Below are positions 24,514 through 33,835 of a stretch of DNA of 64,000 bases, piece after piece. Position numbers and translations under genes: made by a program. Position 1 is the stretch's first letter; the number at the start of each line of letters is the position of its first letter. Source of the stretch: CAZDDB01 sp963843285 (lineage in GTDB: Bacteria > Acidobacteriota > HRBIN11 > JAKEFK01); NCBI GenBank assembly GCA_963843285.1, contig CAWJJO010000022.1:62001-126000 (forward strand), written 5' to 3'. The notes beneath the pieces are model-generated. The model was not told the origin of the DNA. It saw only the letters and a list, made by a program, of their open reading frames with translations, and did no database searches.

Positions 24514-24544
24514 CCTTCCAACAAAAGAACAGGCCGGCAACTCC

Positions 24545-25414
24545 CTAATGGAGTTTCAAAGAGAGAAGGTATTTATGAAATGCTTCCCCTAAATCTTTGC
24601 GCTTCAGCGCAATTTCAACAGTCGCTTTAAGAAAACCCAATTTATTTCCGGCATCGTAACGGACACCACTAAATTTATACCCAAAAACTGGTCTCTTTTT
24701 CAATAGCATCCGGAGACCGTTGGTGAGTTGAATCTCCCCTTTCTTATCTTTTGGCACCTCACTGAGGATCTCAAAAAGGTCTGGAGTGAGAAGATAGCGT
24801 CCTATGATGGCGAGGCGGGAAGGAGCTTCCTCCGGAGAGGGTTTTTCAATCATATCGCTGATCTCAAAGAGATTTGGCGCGACCTCTTTTCCGGCGATGA
24901 TTCCATAACTGCTGACATCGGAATGTGAGACTTCTTCAATCGCGACGACGGGATGATGTTTTTCGTAGAAGACATCGAGAAGCTGTTTCATACAGGGCAC
25001 TTGCGAATCGATGATGTCATCGCTTAGAAAACAGGCAAACGGCTCGTCTCCGATCAGCTCCCGCGCAGTGAGGATTGCATGACCGAGTCCGAGGGCTTCC
25101 TTTTGCCGCACGTAGGAGACCTTGATCATGTCTGAAATATTGCGGACAACCTGAAGTAACGCGTATTCTCCCCGTTGTTCCAGTATTTTTTCGAGCTCGA
25201 AGGAAACGTCAAAATGATCTTCGATTGCGATTTTCCCGCGTCCTGTAATGATGATGATGTTATCGATTCCTGAAGCGAGCGCTTCCTCGATTCCATACTG
25301 GATCAACGGTTTATCGACAAGAGGAAGCATCTCCTTGGGCTGAGCTTTGGTCGCGGGCAGAAAGCGGGTACCCAATCCTGCTGCGGGAAATACTGCTTTT
25401 CGTACTCTGGTCAT
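24545..25414 (-). CDS. galU: UTP-glucose-1-phosphate uridylyltransferase
   Basis: The 289-residue protein shows the GalU signature: KAVFPAAGLGTRFLPATKAQPKE-type opening, MLPLVDKPLIQYG, ALGLGHAI, FACFLSDD and ISDMIEKP. It makes UDP-glucose for polysaccharide and glycolipid synthesis. ATG 25414 is preferred over TTG 25423. It is oriented with the heat-shock genes, but a palindromic element separates it from rsmE, so separate transcription is possible. Confidence 0.95.
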   Translation of the reverse strand: MTRVRKAVFPAAGLGTRFLPATKAQPKEMLPLVDKPLIQYGIEEALASGIDNIIIITGRGKIAIEDHFDVSFELEKILEQRGEYALLQVVRNISDMIKVSYVRQKEALGLGHAILTARELIGDEPFACFLSDDIIDSQVPCMKQLLDVFYEKHHPVVAIEEVSHSDVSSYGIIAGKEVAPNLFEISDMIEKPSPEEAPSRLAIIGRYLLTPDLFEILSEVPKDKKGEIQLTNGLRMLLKKRPVFGYKFSGVRYDAGNKLGFLKATVEIALKRKDLGEAFHKYLLSLKLH

Positions 25415-25433
25415 TGGTTTCAAGTTGTTGAAG

Positions 25434-25503
25434 ATGCGGGCGTCCCTGTCCGCGCAAATCTTGTCGACTGAACTCTCATGCGGGGACGGAGGCCCGCCGC
25501 CCC
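25434..25503. repeat. Palindromic element, GCGGGCGTCCCTG family
   Basis: The left arm is at 25436-25455 and the right arm at 25480-25497. The same family is seen at 10176, 31132 and 51214. It lies between rsmE and galU and could terminate the hrcA-rsmE transcript. Confidence 0.75.
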
Positions 25504-25514
25504 CAATCGGTTAT

Positions 25515-26240
25515 TTATTTGAAATCGCCGAGTTCATATTGTAGTATCGCTGCCAGAACAAGTCCAGCCGTTTCAGTTCGCAAAATGCGTTGCCCCAGAT
25601 GTGTTTTGTGAAATCCTGTCGCCAGGATCTGAGTCGTCTCTTCCGGGGTCCAACCCCCTTCCGGGCCTACTATGAGTATAATACTATTTGATGGATACTC
25701 CTGCAGGATCTCGCGCAACGGGCGGGCTTCGCCTCTTTCATGAAGAAGCAGCTTCAGGCCTTCCGGGCAGCTTTGCAAAAATTGCTCCAGAGTGAGGGGC
25801 GGAAAAATGACGGGAGGCTGCGCATTTTCAGACTGCGCGGCAGCGTGTTCGGCAATTTCGTTCCACCGCTGGATTTTGGATTCGGCGCGCCGGGGACGCA
25901 CTACAGTCCGCGCTGAAATCAACGGGACGATTTCGGAAACTCCAAGTTCTGTTGTCTTCTGGATCAGCCATTCGAAGCGATCCCCCTTCGGAATCGCCTG
26001 GCATAAGGTGAGCCGGAGGCGAGAAGGAGCCGGAGGCGGAAGCTCCCGTACCGCCTGCAATTCAATTCCTTGAGGCAGGATACCGGAAATCGCGCATTCC
26101 CAGCGCTTTCCCTGAGTCCATACTTCGACAGGATCTCCGTGTTTGAGACGCATGATTTTGATCAGGCGTTTCTTGAAAGTGCGATCCAGTTGAAAAACTC
26201 CGGAACTGGAAGGGGAGGATCGCAAGAATATTCTGGTCAT
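25515..26240 (-). CDS. rsmE: 16S rRNA m3U1498 methyltransferase
   Basis: The 241-residue protein is a SPOUT-class enzyme with the RsmE markers: FKKRLIKIMRLKHGD for rRNA binding, QKTTELGVSEIVPL, and the knot motifs IVGPEGGWTPEE and LGQRILRTETA at the C-terminus, which bind S-adenosylmethionine. ATG 26240 begins MTRIFL; a longer in-frame extension has no support. It follows dnaJ by 45 bases, the common dnaJ-rsmE order. Confidence 0.95.
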   Translation of the reverse strand: MTRIFLRSSPSSSGVFQLDRTFKKRLIKIMRLKHGDPVEVWTQGKRWECAISGILPQGIELQAVRELPPPAPSRLRLTLCQAIPKGDRFEWLIQKTTELGVSEIVPLISARTVVRPRRAESKIQRWNEIAEHAAAQSENAQPPVIFPPLTLEQFLQSCPEGLKLLLHERGEARPLREILQEYPSNSIILIVGPEGGWTPEETTQILATGFHKTHLGQRILRTETAGLVLAAILQYELGDFK

Positions 26241-26285
26241 ATTCCAAACGGGAAACGATGGATCCACGAGCGCGATGCGCCCGTT

Positions 26286-27422
26286 CTATTCCAGCAGGTT
26301 CTTTACTTTGTCAAATACACCGCGTTCCTGAGGGCGGATCTTTTCCTTCCGGGTCTTCGCAAGCTCGGTCAACACCTTTTTTTCCTGGCGGGAAAGATTG
26401 TTGGGTATCTTCACCTGGACGCTTACATACAAGTCACCCCTTCCGTAGGAGTTTACATACGGGACGCCCTTTCCTTTCACCGTAAGCGTCGTTCCCGGCT
26501 GGGTTCCTTCGACAAGACGAACTTCCTCCTCACCGTCCGGAGTCGGAACATGGATCATGTCTCCAAGGACTGCTTGCAACATGGTCACTGAAAACTCACT
26601 ATACAGATCAAAGCTCTTCCGTATGAACACCGGATGATCTTGTACTTCAACCAGAATGTACAAATCACCCGGGGCGCCTCCGCGGGTACCTGCCTCTCCT
26701 TCTCCCTTCAGTTTTAGACGGTTTCCGGTATCAATCCCGGGAGGGATCTTTACGCTGAGAGAAGATTCGCGTTCGATTCTACCCGCTCCGCTGCAGGTCT
26801 TGCATGGATCTTTGAGGACTTGACCGCTTCCTGCGCAGCGCGGGCATGTCCGGGCGATCGTAACAAAGCCCTGACTGTAGCGCACCTGACCGTACCCGTT
26901 GCAGGTAGAACAGGTGGTCTTTCCCTGGGCAGAAGAGGAGCCCGTACCCTGGCAAGATTCACAAGAAACCTGCCTGGCGACTGGAATGTCTTTTTCGATT
27001 CCGCGAATCGCTTCTTCCAAAGTGATTTGCAGATGATACTGAAGATCTGCGCCCCGCACCGGGCCACTGCGGCGTCTGCGTCCACTGCCTCCGAAGAAAT
27101 CTCCAAAGAAAAAATTTCCAAGGATATCACCAAAATCGGAAAATAATTCGGGATCAAAACCGGAAAATCCTGCCCCGCTTCCTCGCGCATTCAACCCTGC
27201 GTGACCAAACCGGTCGTAGAGCGAGCGTTTTTCGCTGTCTCCCAGGACGCTGTAGGCCTCGGCCGCCTCTTTGAACATTTCTTCCGCCTTGGGATCACCG
27301 GGATTCTTGTCGGGATGATAGCGGAGCGCCATTTTCCTGTAGGCGCTTTTGATTTCCTGATCGGTTGCATCCTTGATAATACCCAGGACTTCGTAGTAGT
27401 CGCGTTTGGTTCCCACGTTCAT
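26286..27422 (-). CDS. dnaJ: Chaperone DnaJ
   Basis: The 378-residue protein is a full type I J-protein: J domain (about 8-75) with the HPD tripeptide, a Gly/Phe-rich linker with a GGSGRRRRSG stretch, four CxxCxGxG zinc repeats (CESCQGTG, CSTCNGYG, CPRCAGSG, CKTCSGAG) and the C-terminal substrate domains. It stimulates DnaK ATPase and delivers clients. It begins 3 bases after the dnaK stop. Confidence 0.98.
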   Translation of the reverse strand: MNVGTKRDYYEVLGIIKDATDQEIKSAYRKMALRYHPDKNPGDPKAEEMFKEAAEAYSVLGDSEKRSLYDRFGHAGLNARGSGAGFSGFDPELFSDFGDILGNFFFGDFFGGSGRRRRSGPVRGADLQYHLQITLEEAIRGIEKDIPVARQVSCESCQGTGSSSAQGKTTCSTCNGYGQVRYSQGFVTIARTCPRCAGSGQVLKDPCKTCSGAGRIERESSLSVKIPPGIDTGNRLKLKGEGEAGTRGGAPGDLYILVEVQDHPVFIRKSFDLYSEFSVTMLQAVLGDMIHVPTPDGEEEVRLVEGTQPGTTLTVKGKGVPYVNSYGRGDLYVSVQVKIPNNLSRQEKKVLTELAKTRKEKIRPQERGVFDKVKNLLE

Positions 27423-27425
27423 ATG

Positions 27426-29246
27426 CTAGTTGGAAACATCTTCCCGAAGCATCGCCTGGGTCAGCATGGTAGAGGCTTTTTGCATCGCTTCGAGAGAGAT
27501 CTTCATCTTGTTTGCATCTTCGACCCGGCAAGCTTCTTCCGCTTCATGGAAAAAACCGGTTAAAGTCATCTGTTCTTGTCCATCTAACTTATTAGAAAAC
27601 TGTTCGTAGACTTTCTTGTTGGAAGCGAGCAATTGTCCCAGCTGGTTCTTGATACCGTCTAGATCCTTGACCGCTGCCGCCTGTTTTTGTTCTTGCACTG
27701 TATTTGTAGCCAGGCGGTGAACTTCGTCACGGCTCAAACCGCTGGATGCAGAAATTGTGATCGCCTGCTTAAGGCCGGTGTTGGAATCCCGCGCCGACAC
27801 CTGGACAATTCCGTTCGCATCGATGTCGAATGTAACTTCAATCTGCGGAACACCTTTTGGCGCAGGGAGGATTCCTGTGAGCTCGAATTTTCCGAGGGAT
27901 TTGTTCTGTTGCGCTTTTTCTCCTTCGCCTTGCAGAATATTAATCTCTACCGTGCTCTGGTTGTCCTGAACAGTCGTAAAAATCAAGCTCTTGCGTGTCG
28001 GAATCGTTGTGTTCTTTTCGATAATGACGGTAAAGTTTCCGCCGCGTGTCTCAATTCCAAGAGGAAGAGGTGTAACGTCCAGCAGGACGACATCTTTGAC
28101 TTCCGCGTTTAACACAGCCCCCTGAACGGCGGCCCCCATGGCGACTACTTCGTCGGGGTTGATGTCACGATTGGGCGCTTTCCCGAAAATCTTGTGGACC
28201 CGTTCGATGACTTTCGGTGTTCGTGTTTGGCCTCCAACGAGAATGATCTGACTTAGATTCTCCAGCTTGATGCCTGCGTCTTTCAGCGCGTCGTAGCAGG
28301 GCTTCTCAATCTGGTCCAGTAAGTCTCCGATGAGGATCTCAAACTTGGATCGCTGCAACGTAAGATCCAGGTGCCTGGGGCCGTGCTGGTCCGCAGTAAT
28401 AAACGGGAGGTTGATTTTGGCTTCCAGTGTTGTGGAAAGTTCACATTTGGCTTTTTCCGCAGCCTCTTTGATACGCTGCATCGCCATGCGATCCTGCGAA
28501 AGATCGATTCCGGTTTGATCGCCAAATTCTTCCAGCATCCAGGCGATTACACGCCGGTCGAAATCTTCGCCGCCCAAAAACGTGTTTCCGTTGGTCGCAA
28601 GGACTTCGAACACTCCTTCAGAAATTTCCAGGATGGTGATATCAAATGTTCCGCCGCCAAGATCAAAGACAGCGATTGTTTCATGCACATTCTTATTGAG
28701 TCCATAAGCCAGCGCGGCGGCTGTCGGCTCGTTGATGATCCGTTTTACATTCAGACCGGCGATTTGACCTGCGTCCTTCGTTGCCTGTCTCTGGCTGTCG
28801 TTAAAATGCGCAGGGACGGTGATGATCGCATCCGAAATCTCGTATCCGAGATAATCTTCCGAATACCGTTTGATCGTCTGCAGGATATACGAAGAGATTT
28901 CTTCCGGGCTGTACTCGTGGTCTTTTACTTTGATCCGAATGTCGCCGTTGGAAGCGCGGTTGAGCTGATAAGGCAGAAAGCCCCGGACTGTTTCAATTTC
29001 CGGCGCATCGAACTTTCGCCCGATGAGTCTTTTGACGGCGTAGATGGTGTTGATGGGATTTACTACCGCCTGTCGTTTCGCAATTTGTCCCACCAGACGA
29101 TCGGCCTTCTCAGAAAATGCCACGATGGAAGGAGTCGTTCGAGCCCCCTCCAGATTCGGGATCACCTGGGGTACTCCGTTTTCAAAGACCGCAACGCAGG
29201 AATTTGTCGTCCCCAGATCAATTCCTATGATTCGTTGTTCTCCCAT
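27426..29246 (-). CDS. dnaK: Chaperone DnaK (Hsp70)
   Basis: The 606-residue protein has the Hsp70 signatures IGIDLGTTNSCVAV, FDLGGGTFDIT and VGGQTRTPKV, then the substrate-binding domain and a helical lid. It lacks the long disordered acidic tail seen in enterobacterial DnaK (~638 residues) and ends at REDVSN. It overlaps the end of grpE by 22 bases. Expression is expected from the hrcA promoter. Confidence 0.98.
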   Translation of the reverse strand: MGEQRIIGIDLGTTNSCVAVFENGVPQVIPNLEGARTTPSIVAFSEKADRLVGQIAKRQAVVNPINTIYAVKRLIGRKFDAPEIETVRGFLPYQLNRASNGDIRIKVKDHEYSPEEISSYILQTIKRYSEDYLGYEISDAIITVPAHFNDSQRQATKDAGQIAGLNVKRIINEPTAAALAYGLNKNVHETIAVFDLGGGTFDITILEISEGVFEVLATNGNTFLGGEDFDRRVIAWMLEEFGDQTGIDLSQDRMAMQRIKEAAEKAKCELSTTLEAKINLPFITADQHGPRHLDLTLQRSKFEILIGDLLDQIEKPCYDALKDAGIKLENLSQIILVGGQTRTPKVIERVHKIFGKAPNRDINPDEVVAMGAAVQGAVLNAEVKDVVLLDVTPLPLGIETRGGNFTVIIEKNTTIPTRKSLIFTTVQDNQSTVEINILQGEGEKAQQNKSLGKFELTGILPAPKGVPQIEVTFDIDANGIVQVSARDSNTGLKQAITISASSGLSRDEVHRLATNTVQEQKQAAAVKDLDGIKNQLGQLLASNKKVYEQFSNKLDGQEQMTLTGFFHEAEEACRVEDANKMKISLEAMQKASTMLTQAMLREDVSN

Positions 29247-29950
29247 TCCTCTCCATTCTCCTGATCGGGTTTTTCCCCTCGCTTCGAATCTCGCGGAGTG
29301 CCCGGTTGCGCCGTTTGATCGGATTTGTGGCTGACTTTCACAAGTGCGGGCCGCAGCAGCCTATCGTGAAAGAAATACCCCCTTTGCAGTTCTTCCAGAA
29401 TTGTATTTTCCGGCAGATCTTCGCGCAGCTCGCGTCCGATCGCTTCATGAAAGTTTGGATCGAAAAGCTGTCCCTCGGTTTCCACCGGACGTAGCCCTTT
29501 CTTTTCCATTGCATCCCGAAGTTGGCGATAGATCAGTTCTACCCCTCGCCTGTACTGTGCATCCAGTTCTTCATCCATATGACTCAGAGCTCGTTCGAAA
29601 TTATCCAGGATGGGAATCAGATCCAGCACAAAGGCGGAAAGGGCATATTTTTGAAATTCTCTTTTTTCTTTATCTGCCCGCTTCCGGTAGTTTTCAAAAT
29701 CTGCCTGTTTCCGGAGAAGTCGATCGTAAAGATCATCCTTTTCACGCTGCAGTTCTCCCAGCTTTTTTTCTATTCCGGGAACAGCAAGCTCAACAGCAGG
29801 GTCTTCCATTTCATCTTCCGGGTCATCAGAATATGAAGAAGGAGCATCGGGATCTAAAACTTCGATATGGATATCGTCGTCGTCCACTCCATTCCCTTTA
29901 GATCCAAAATCTCCGGAGTCTCCATCCATCTTGTCGTTGTCGTCAACCAT
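29225..29950 (-). CDS. grpE: Nucleotide exchange factor GrpE
   Basis: The 241-residue protein has an acidic, disordered N-terminus (about 1-55), a long coiled coil (LQREKDDLYDRLLRKQADFENYRKR-type, about 65-110) and the C-terminal beta domain with GLRPVETEGQLFDPNFHEAI. It exchanges ADP on DnaK. It is longer than the typical ~200 residues because of the acidic head and a Lys/Glu-rich tail, which overlaps dnaK. Confidence 0.96.
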   Translation of the reverse strand: MVDDNDKMDGDSGDFGSKGNGVDDDDIHIEVLDPDAPSSYSDDPEDEMEDPAVELAVPGIEKKLGELQREKDDLYDRLLRKQADFENYRKRADKEKREFQKYALSAFVLDLIPILDNFERALSHMDEELDAQYRRGVELIYRQLRDAMEKKGLRPVETEGQLFDPNFHEAIGRELREDLPENTILEELQRGYFFHDRLLRPALVKVSHKSDQTAQPGTPRDSKRGEKPDQENGEEWENNES

Positions 29951-29952
29951 TC

Positions 29953-31005
29953 CTAACTCTGTTTCGTCAACACATCGCTGATGACTTTTGCAATATGATC
30001 AACCAGGGGAATCATTCTCCCGTATTCCATACGAGTAGGTCCCAGAATACCGAGAGTTCCCACAGCCTGATCTTTATACCTGTAGCTCGAGGAAATCAGC
30101 GAAAGACCTTTGAAATCAGGGTCCGAGCTTTCCGAGCCGATCAGGATGTGGATACCACCTTCCCCCGAAATACATTCATTTAGAATATGCAGAATTTTGC
30201 TCTTTTGTTCAAGTGCTTCAAGCAGATCCCTGGTTCTCGCGGAATCGGAAAATTCAGGATAGCCCATCATCTGGGAGGCTCCAATGACATAGAGTTGTTC
30301 CCGTTCGGTGGCGCCTTCGAGAGATTTTTGGCTCAGGATCATCGCTTTTTTCAAGAGCAGGTCGTATTGCGTCTGCTCTCGTTTCATCAAGTCCAGAATT
30401 CGGCTTCGGATTCGTGTCAAACTCTGACCACAAAACTCTGTCCGGATATAATTGGCAATCTGGATTAGCTCGTCCTGAGTCACAGATTCTTCCATCTCGA
30501 TCACCTTGTTGCTGATCACGCCGCCGCGTGTAACCAGAATCGCCAGAATCCGCTTGTTGTTGATCAGGACAAAATCCATGCTTTCCAGCACCATTCGCTC
30601 CAGATCAGGAGCTGCCGCGAGCGCAATGTTGTGGGACAGCTGGGCCAGCAGGGTCGTGGTCAGGACGAGCAATTCTTCAAAATTCCCGAACCTGCTTTGG
30701 ATGCTGCTCTCGATCTTTTCCTTCTGAGAAAGATTCAGCCCATGACCACGAATCAGATGATTCACAAAGAAGCGGTATCCCTTATCGGTGGGAATCCGCC
30801 CCGCCGACGTATGGGGCTGTGTGATGTAACCCATTTCTTCTAGATCCGCCAGTACATTTCTGATTGTTGCCGGACTCAGATCCATCTTTCCTTTTTTCGA
30901 AAGAGTACGAGAACCTACGGGTTCTCCCGTCACACAGTAACTGGAAATGAGCTCGCGCAAAATCCTCTTGCCGCGGTCATCTAATTGATCTTCCCGTTGT
31001 TTCAT
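29953..31005 (-). CDS. hrcA: Heat-inducible transcription repressor HrcA
   Basis: The 350-residue protein has an N-terminal winged helix with the family hallmarks (RELISSYCVTGEPVGSRTLS, SPATIRNVLADLEEMGYI, PHTSAGRIPTDKGYR) and the GAF-like dimerisation part ending in GTLGILGPTRMEY. HrcA represses hrcA-grpE-dnaK-dnaJ by binding a CIRCE element. I see no CIRCE palindrome (TTAGCACTC-N9-GAGTGCTAA) in the visible upstream DNA. Confidence 0.97.
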   Translation of the reverse strand: MKQREDQLDDRGKRILRELISSYCVTGEPVGSRTLSKKGKMDLSPATIRNVLADLEEMGYITQPHTSAGRIPTDKGYRFFVNHLIRGHGLNLSQKEKIESSIQSRFGNFEELLVLTTTLLAQLSHNIALAAAPDLERMVLESMDFVLINNKRILAILVTRGGVISNKVIEMEESVTQDELIQIANYIRTEFCGQSLTRIRSRILDLMKREQTQYDLLLKKAMILSQKSLEGATEREQLYVIGASQMMGYPEFSDSARTRDLLEALEQKSKILHILNECISGEGGIHILIGSESSDPDFKGLSLISSSYRYKDQAVGTLGILGPTRMEYGRMIPLVDHIAKVISDVLTKQS

Positions 31006-31036
31006 GGCTGGTAAGAAGGCGTAAAAATTCAGTTAA

Positions 31037-31065
31037 AATGTAACATCGCACCTTTTTCTTGTCAA
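31037..31065 (-). promoter_or_regulatory. Sigma-70-type promoter of the hrcA-grpE-dnaK-dnaJ operon
   Basis: On the minus strand a perfect TTGACA (31060-31065) is followed after 17 bases by TACATT (31037-31042), 32 bases before the hrcA ATG. It looks like a housekeeping promoter; no sigma-32-like sequence or CIRCE repeat overlaps it. Confidence 0.65.
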
Positions 31066-31131
31066 GTTCGGGCGGCTATAATTCTAGCCGTATCAGTAAC
31101 TTGCGGAAGGAATTCACCTTGAATTTAGGTT

Positions 31132-31206
31132 TGGAGCTGCGGGCGTCCCTGCCCGCAGTAGGTTGGATCTTCCGCTTGTGGCGGGCACGGAGGCCGCCGG
31201 CTACAA
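31132..31206. repeat. Palindromic element, GCGGGCGTCCCTG family
   Basis: The left arm is GGAGCTGCGGGCGTCC... at 31133-31157 and the right arm GGCGGGCACGGAGGCC... at about 31180-31204. It sits between the divergent hrcA promoter region and the 3' end of the cyclodeaminase gene. Confidence 0.75.
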
Positions 31207-31215
31207 ATGGGGCCT

Positions 31216-31869
31216 TTATCCTACCTGGATGATTTTGCGTTTGCTGACTTCTTCCAGGGAATCCTTTAGTTTGCTGAATCTAGTTTGTGTGTCCTTCAGG
31301 TATTGCGGATCCTTGATCGAGGGAAGATTGATGTCGATGTTTTCAATCGCTCCTCTTGCGCCTGCCTGACATAGATATTCCGCGACCTTCAGGTCAGAGA
31401 AGGCTGATGGATTTCCAAGAATTGCAACTTCTGCCACAAGATACAAACATTCGGTACACGCTTTCAGGATTTGTAACGGCGTTTCAACAGCTTTCTGAAA
31501 CGCATGCTGAATCGCTTGCTGGCGCCCGCGAATTTCCTCTTCCGTAGTCTTCGGCAGTTTGAATGCTTGCATGACTTCGCCGTAGGCGAGGCTATCTTCG
31601 GTGATCAAGCGTGTAAGTTTTTGTTGATAGGAGGACGCTTCGATGGCAGTCTTTTGCAAAACATCCTGATCATCACTCGATACTCCTTTGCGCACAACGC
31701 CGAGTTTGCTAAACATGACAATCAACGCTGCGCCAAGCGCGCCGGCCATCGCAGAAACGCTTCCGCCTCCCGGGATCGGCTCTTCTGAAGCGAGCTTTCT
31801 CAAGAAATCGGAAATGGTCCAATTCGATAACTGGTTTGGATCTAATGGAGCTTTTGGTTTTTGTTCCAC
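31216..31869 (-). CDS. Formiminotetrahydrofolate cyclodeaminase-type protein
   Basis: The 217-residue protein is a stand-alone cyclodeaminase/cyclohydrolase domain: FLRKLASEEPIPGGGSVSA, then GALGAALIVMF, the helical bundle that converts 5-formimino-THF to 5,10-methenyl-THF in folate and histidine metabolism. The GTG start at 31869 lies 28 bases inside the end of hutI, with GGAAGG upstream. The overlap and function tie it to the hutI product's pathway. No formiminotransferase gene is in the window. Confidence 0.88.
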   Translation of the reverse strand: MEQKPKAPLDPNQLSNWTISDFLRKLASEEPIPGGGSVSAMAGALGAALIVMFSKLGVVRKGVSSDDQDVLQKTAIEASSYQQKLTRLITEDSLAYGEVMQAFKLPKTTEEEIRGRQQAIQHAFQKAVETPLQILKACTECLYLVAEVAILGNPSAFSDLKVAEYLCQAGARGAIENIDINLPSIKDPQYLKDTQTRFSKLKDSLEEVSKRKIIQVG

Positions 31870-33065
31870 AGTACCTTCCCTCGTTTGACGACAGTTTCAA
31901 GCCGGTTCGCACCTAGATTATAGAAGAGATAACCGTAATGGGGAATATCAAAGATCAGGCAATCCATCTGTTTTCCGGGTTCCAGCGACCCTGTTCTTGC
32001 ATCGATGCCGAGCGCGGCGGCCCCATGGAGCGTCGCGGCAGTGATCGCCTCTTCAGCGGTGAGTCCATAGAGCAGCGTGGAAAGCTGCAAGATGTATTGC
32101 ATTGAATGACAGTAACAGGTTCCCGGATTGAAGTCCGTGGCGATGGCGACGCGTACGCCCTGTTGGATCATCTTTCGCGCCGGCGCATGACGCGGCATTC
32201 GCAAAGAAAAGGAAGTACCCGGAAGCAGAACAGCGCAGACTCCCGCCTCTGCCATTCTGGCGATTCCTTCCTCGTTTGCAAAAATCAGATGATCTGCGGA
32301 AACAGCATTCAGTTCAGCTGCTAGAGCGGCGCCATTCACATCCGCCAGTTCATCGACATGCAGTTTCATGCGCAGCCCCAGTTCCAACGCTCGCTTTCCG
32401 ATGACGCGGGTTTGCTCGATGGAATAGTAGCCCTGGTCACAAAAGACATCACAAAAATCCGCCAGTTTTTCCGTTGCGACTTGCGGCATCATATGTTCTT
32501 GTAGTTCCGCGAGATAGTCTTCCCGCGATTTTTCTTTTGGAAAATCGTGCGCTCCCAGAAATGTGACCACGATGTCCAGCGGCGATATCGCGCGCAAATG
32601 ATTGGCCACCCGCAGGAGCTTTATTTCACTTTCGAGAGTGAGACCATAACCGGATTTGATTTCCACTGTGGTGGCGCCAAACGACAACATCGTTTGTAGG
32701 TCCTCTCGCGCAGATTCCAAAAGTTGCTCTGAGGACGCTTCCCGCGTGGCCCTTACCGTAGACTGGATGCCTCCTCCAGACGCTGCGATTTCCTGGTATG
32801 TTGCTCCCCGCAGCCGCATCAAGAATTCATTGCACCGGTTTCCGGCAAAAATCAGATGGGTATGAGCATCGACAAAACCCGGAAGGAGCACTTTCCCCGA
32901 AACATCGATTCTTTCCGCTAATGGGTAAGAGGCCAGCGCTTCTTCGCTGCTTCCCACGAATACAATCAGATCCTGATCGTAAACAATTGCGCCCCGATCG
33001 AGGACACGGAACGCGCCGTCGGCCTGGGGAGTGATGATCTGGGCGGCATGGTGAAGGACAATCAT
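31842..33065 (-). CDS. hutI: Imidazolonepropionase
   Basis: The 407-residue amidohydrolase has DAHTHLIFAG with the metal-binding His pair, EIKSGYGL, FLGAHDFP, KLHVDE, SADHLIF and TDFNPGTCY, all diagnostic of HutI. It opens the ring of imidazolonepropionate to formiminoglutamate in histidine degradation. ATG 33065 overlaps the stop of yggU. The rest of the hut pathway (hutH, hutU, hutG) is not here. Confidence 0.96.
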   Translation of the reverse strand: MIVLHHAAQIITPQADGAFRVLDRGAIVYDQDLIVFVGSSEEALASYPLAERIDVSGKVLLPGFVDAHTHLIFAGNRCNEFLMRLRGATYQEIAASGGGIQSTVRATREASSEQLLESAREDLQTMLSFGATTVEIKSGYGLTLESEIKLLRVANHLRAISPLDIVVTFLGAHDFPKEKSREDYLAELQEHMMPQVATEKLADFCDVFCDQGYYSIEQTRVIGKRALELGLRMKLHVDELADVNGAALAAELNAVSADHLIFANEEGIARMAEAGVCAVLLPGTSFSLRMPRHAPARKMIQQGVRVAIATDFNPGTCYCHSMQYILQLSTLLYGLTAEEAITAATLHGAAALGIDARTGSLEPGKQMDCLIFDIPHYGYLFYNLGANRLETVVKRGKVLWNKNQKLH

Positions 33066-33352
33066 CAACGAAAAATCTGTTCGAGCGTTTTTTCACTTGC
33101 GCCGGATATCCGGAGACGCTTTGTTCGCGCATGTTCGCCGGAAATGATTTCAATCTGACGAACCGGAATGGACAATTTCCCTGCAAATACTTCACGCAGC
33201 TGTTTGTTGGCGGCGCCATCGACCGGCGGGGAGGTCAACTTCACTTTGAAGTTGTTGGAACCCTGCGGGAGGATCGATGTTTCCGAAGAACGCGGAATCA
33301 CACGGACAGAGATCACGCAACTCTCGCTACTTGGTGTCCTGCGCTTTTGCAT
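33065..33352 (-). CDS. DUF167/YggU family protein
   Basis: The 95-residue protein has the DUF167 pattern: VRVIPRSSET, KVKLTSPPVDGAANKQL and IISGEHARTKRLRISG. The family is small and of uncertain function, commonly found in the yggS-yggT cluster as here. Its start lies 26 bases inside the divIVA-like gene. Confidence 0.92.
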   Translation of the reverse strand: MQKRRTPSSESCVISVRVIPRSSETSILPQGSNNFKVKLTSPPVDGAANKQLREVFAGKLSIPVRQIEIISGEHARTKRLRISGASEKTLEQIFR

Positions 33353-33827
33353 AATACATGACTTTTTCGGCAGTCTTCTCTTCTTCTCTTTGATACTCCA
33401 GCATTTTTTCCATGATCTGCATCGATGTCTGAATCTTGTCCTGCAGTGCCTTTCGTTGCAACCGCAAATCCAGCATGTCCTTCTGAATCTTCAGCACCTG
33501 GCTCTGAGCGTGTTCCATCATCTTGACTGCTCTGAACTCGGCTTCCTTGATGATCAGGTCCGCTTCCTTCTTCGCCATGATCGCCATCGACTCGCTCGTC
33601 TTTTGAGCCGTCACAAGCGTATTCTTCAGAATCTTGTCGCGTTCTTCGTAGTCGCTGAGCAATTCTTTGAGTCTGTCGATTTCCTGTTTGTACGAGTCAT
33701 TCTGGCGGCTCAGTTCTTCCATTTGTTCCGCTACGGTTGTCAGGAAGTTGCGGACTTCGTCTTGATCGAAGCCTCTGAGCGTGGTTTGAAATTTTTGACG
33801 TTGAATGTCGATCGAGGAAATTCTCAT
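33327..33827 (-). CDS. DivIVA-domain coiled-coil protein
   Basis: The 166-residue protein starts MRISSIDIQRQKFQTTLRGF, then DQDEVRNFL, the DivIVA lipid-binding head, followed by a long coiled coil to the C-terminus. DivIVA proteins mark curved membrane at poles and division sites; in this cluster (yggS-yggT-divIVA) a role in division or growth is usual. No SepF or Fts genes are adjacent here. Confidence 0.92.
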   Translation of the reverse strand: MRISSIDIQRQKFQTTLRGFDQDEVRNFLTTVAEQMEELSRQNDSYKQEIDRLKELLSDYEERDKILKNTLVTAQKTSESMAIMAKKEADLIIKEAEFRAVKMMEHAQSQVLKIQKDMLDLRLQRKALQDKIQTSMQIMEKMLEYQREEEKTAEKVMYYAKAQDTK

Positions 33828-33835
33828 GGATGCTC

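Noticed and set aside
31006..31130. CIRCE operator upstream of hrcA
   Set aside because: No 9-9-9 inverted repeat resembling TTAGCACTC-N9-GAGTGCTAA is present.
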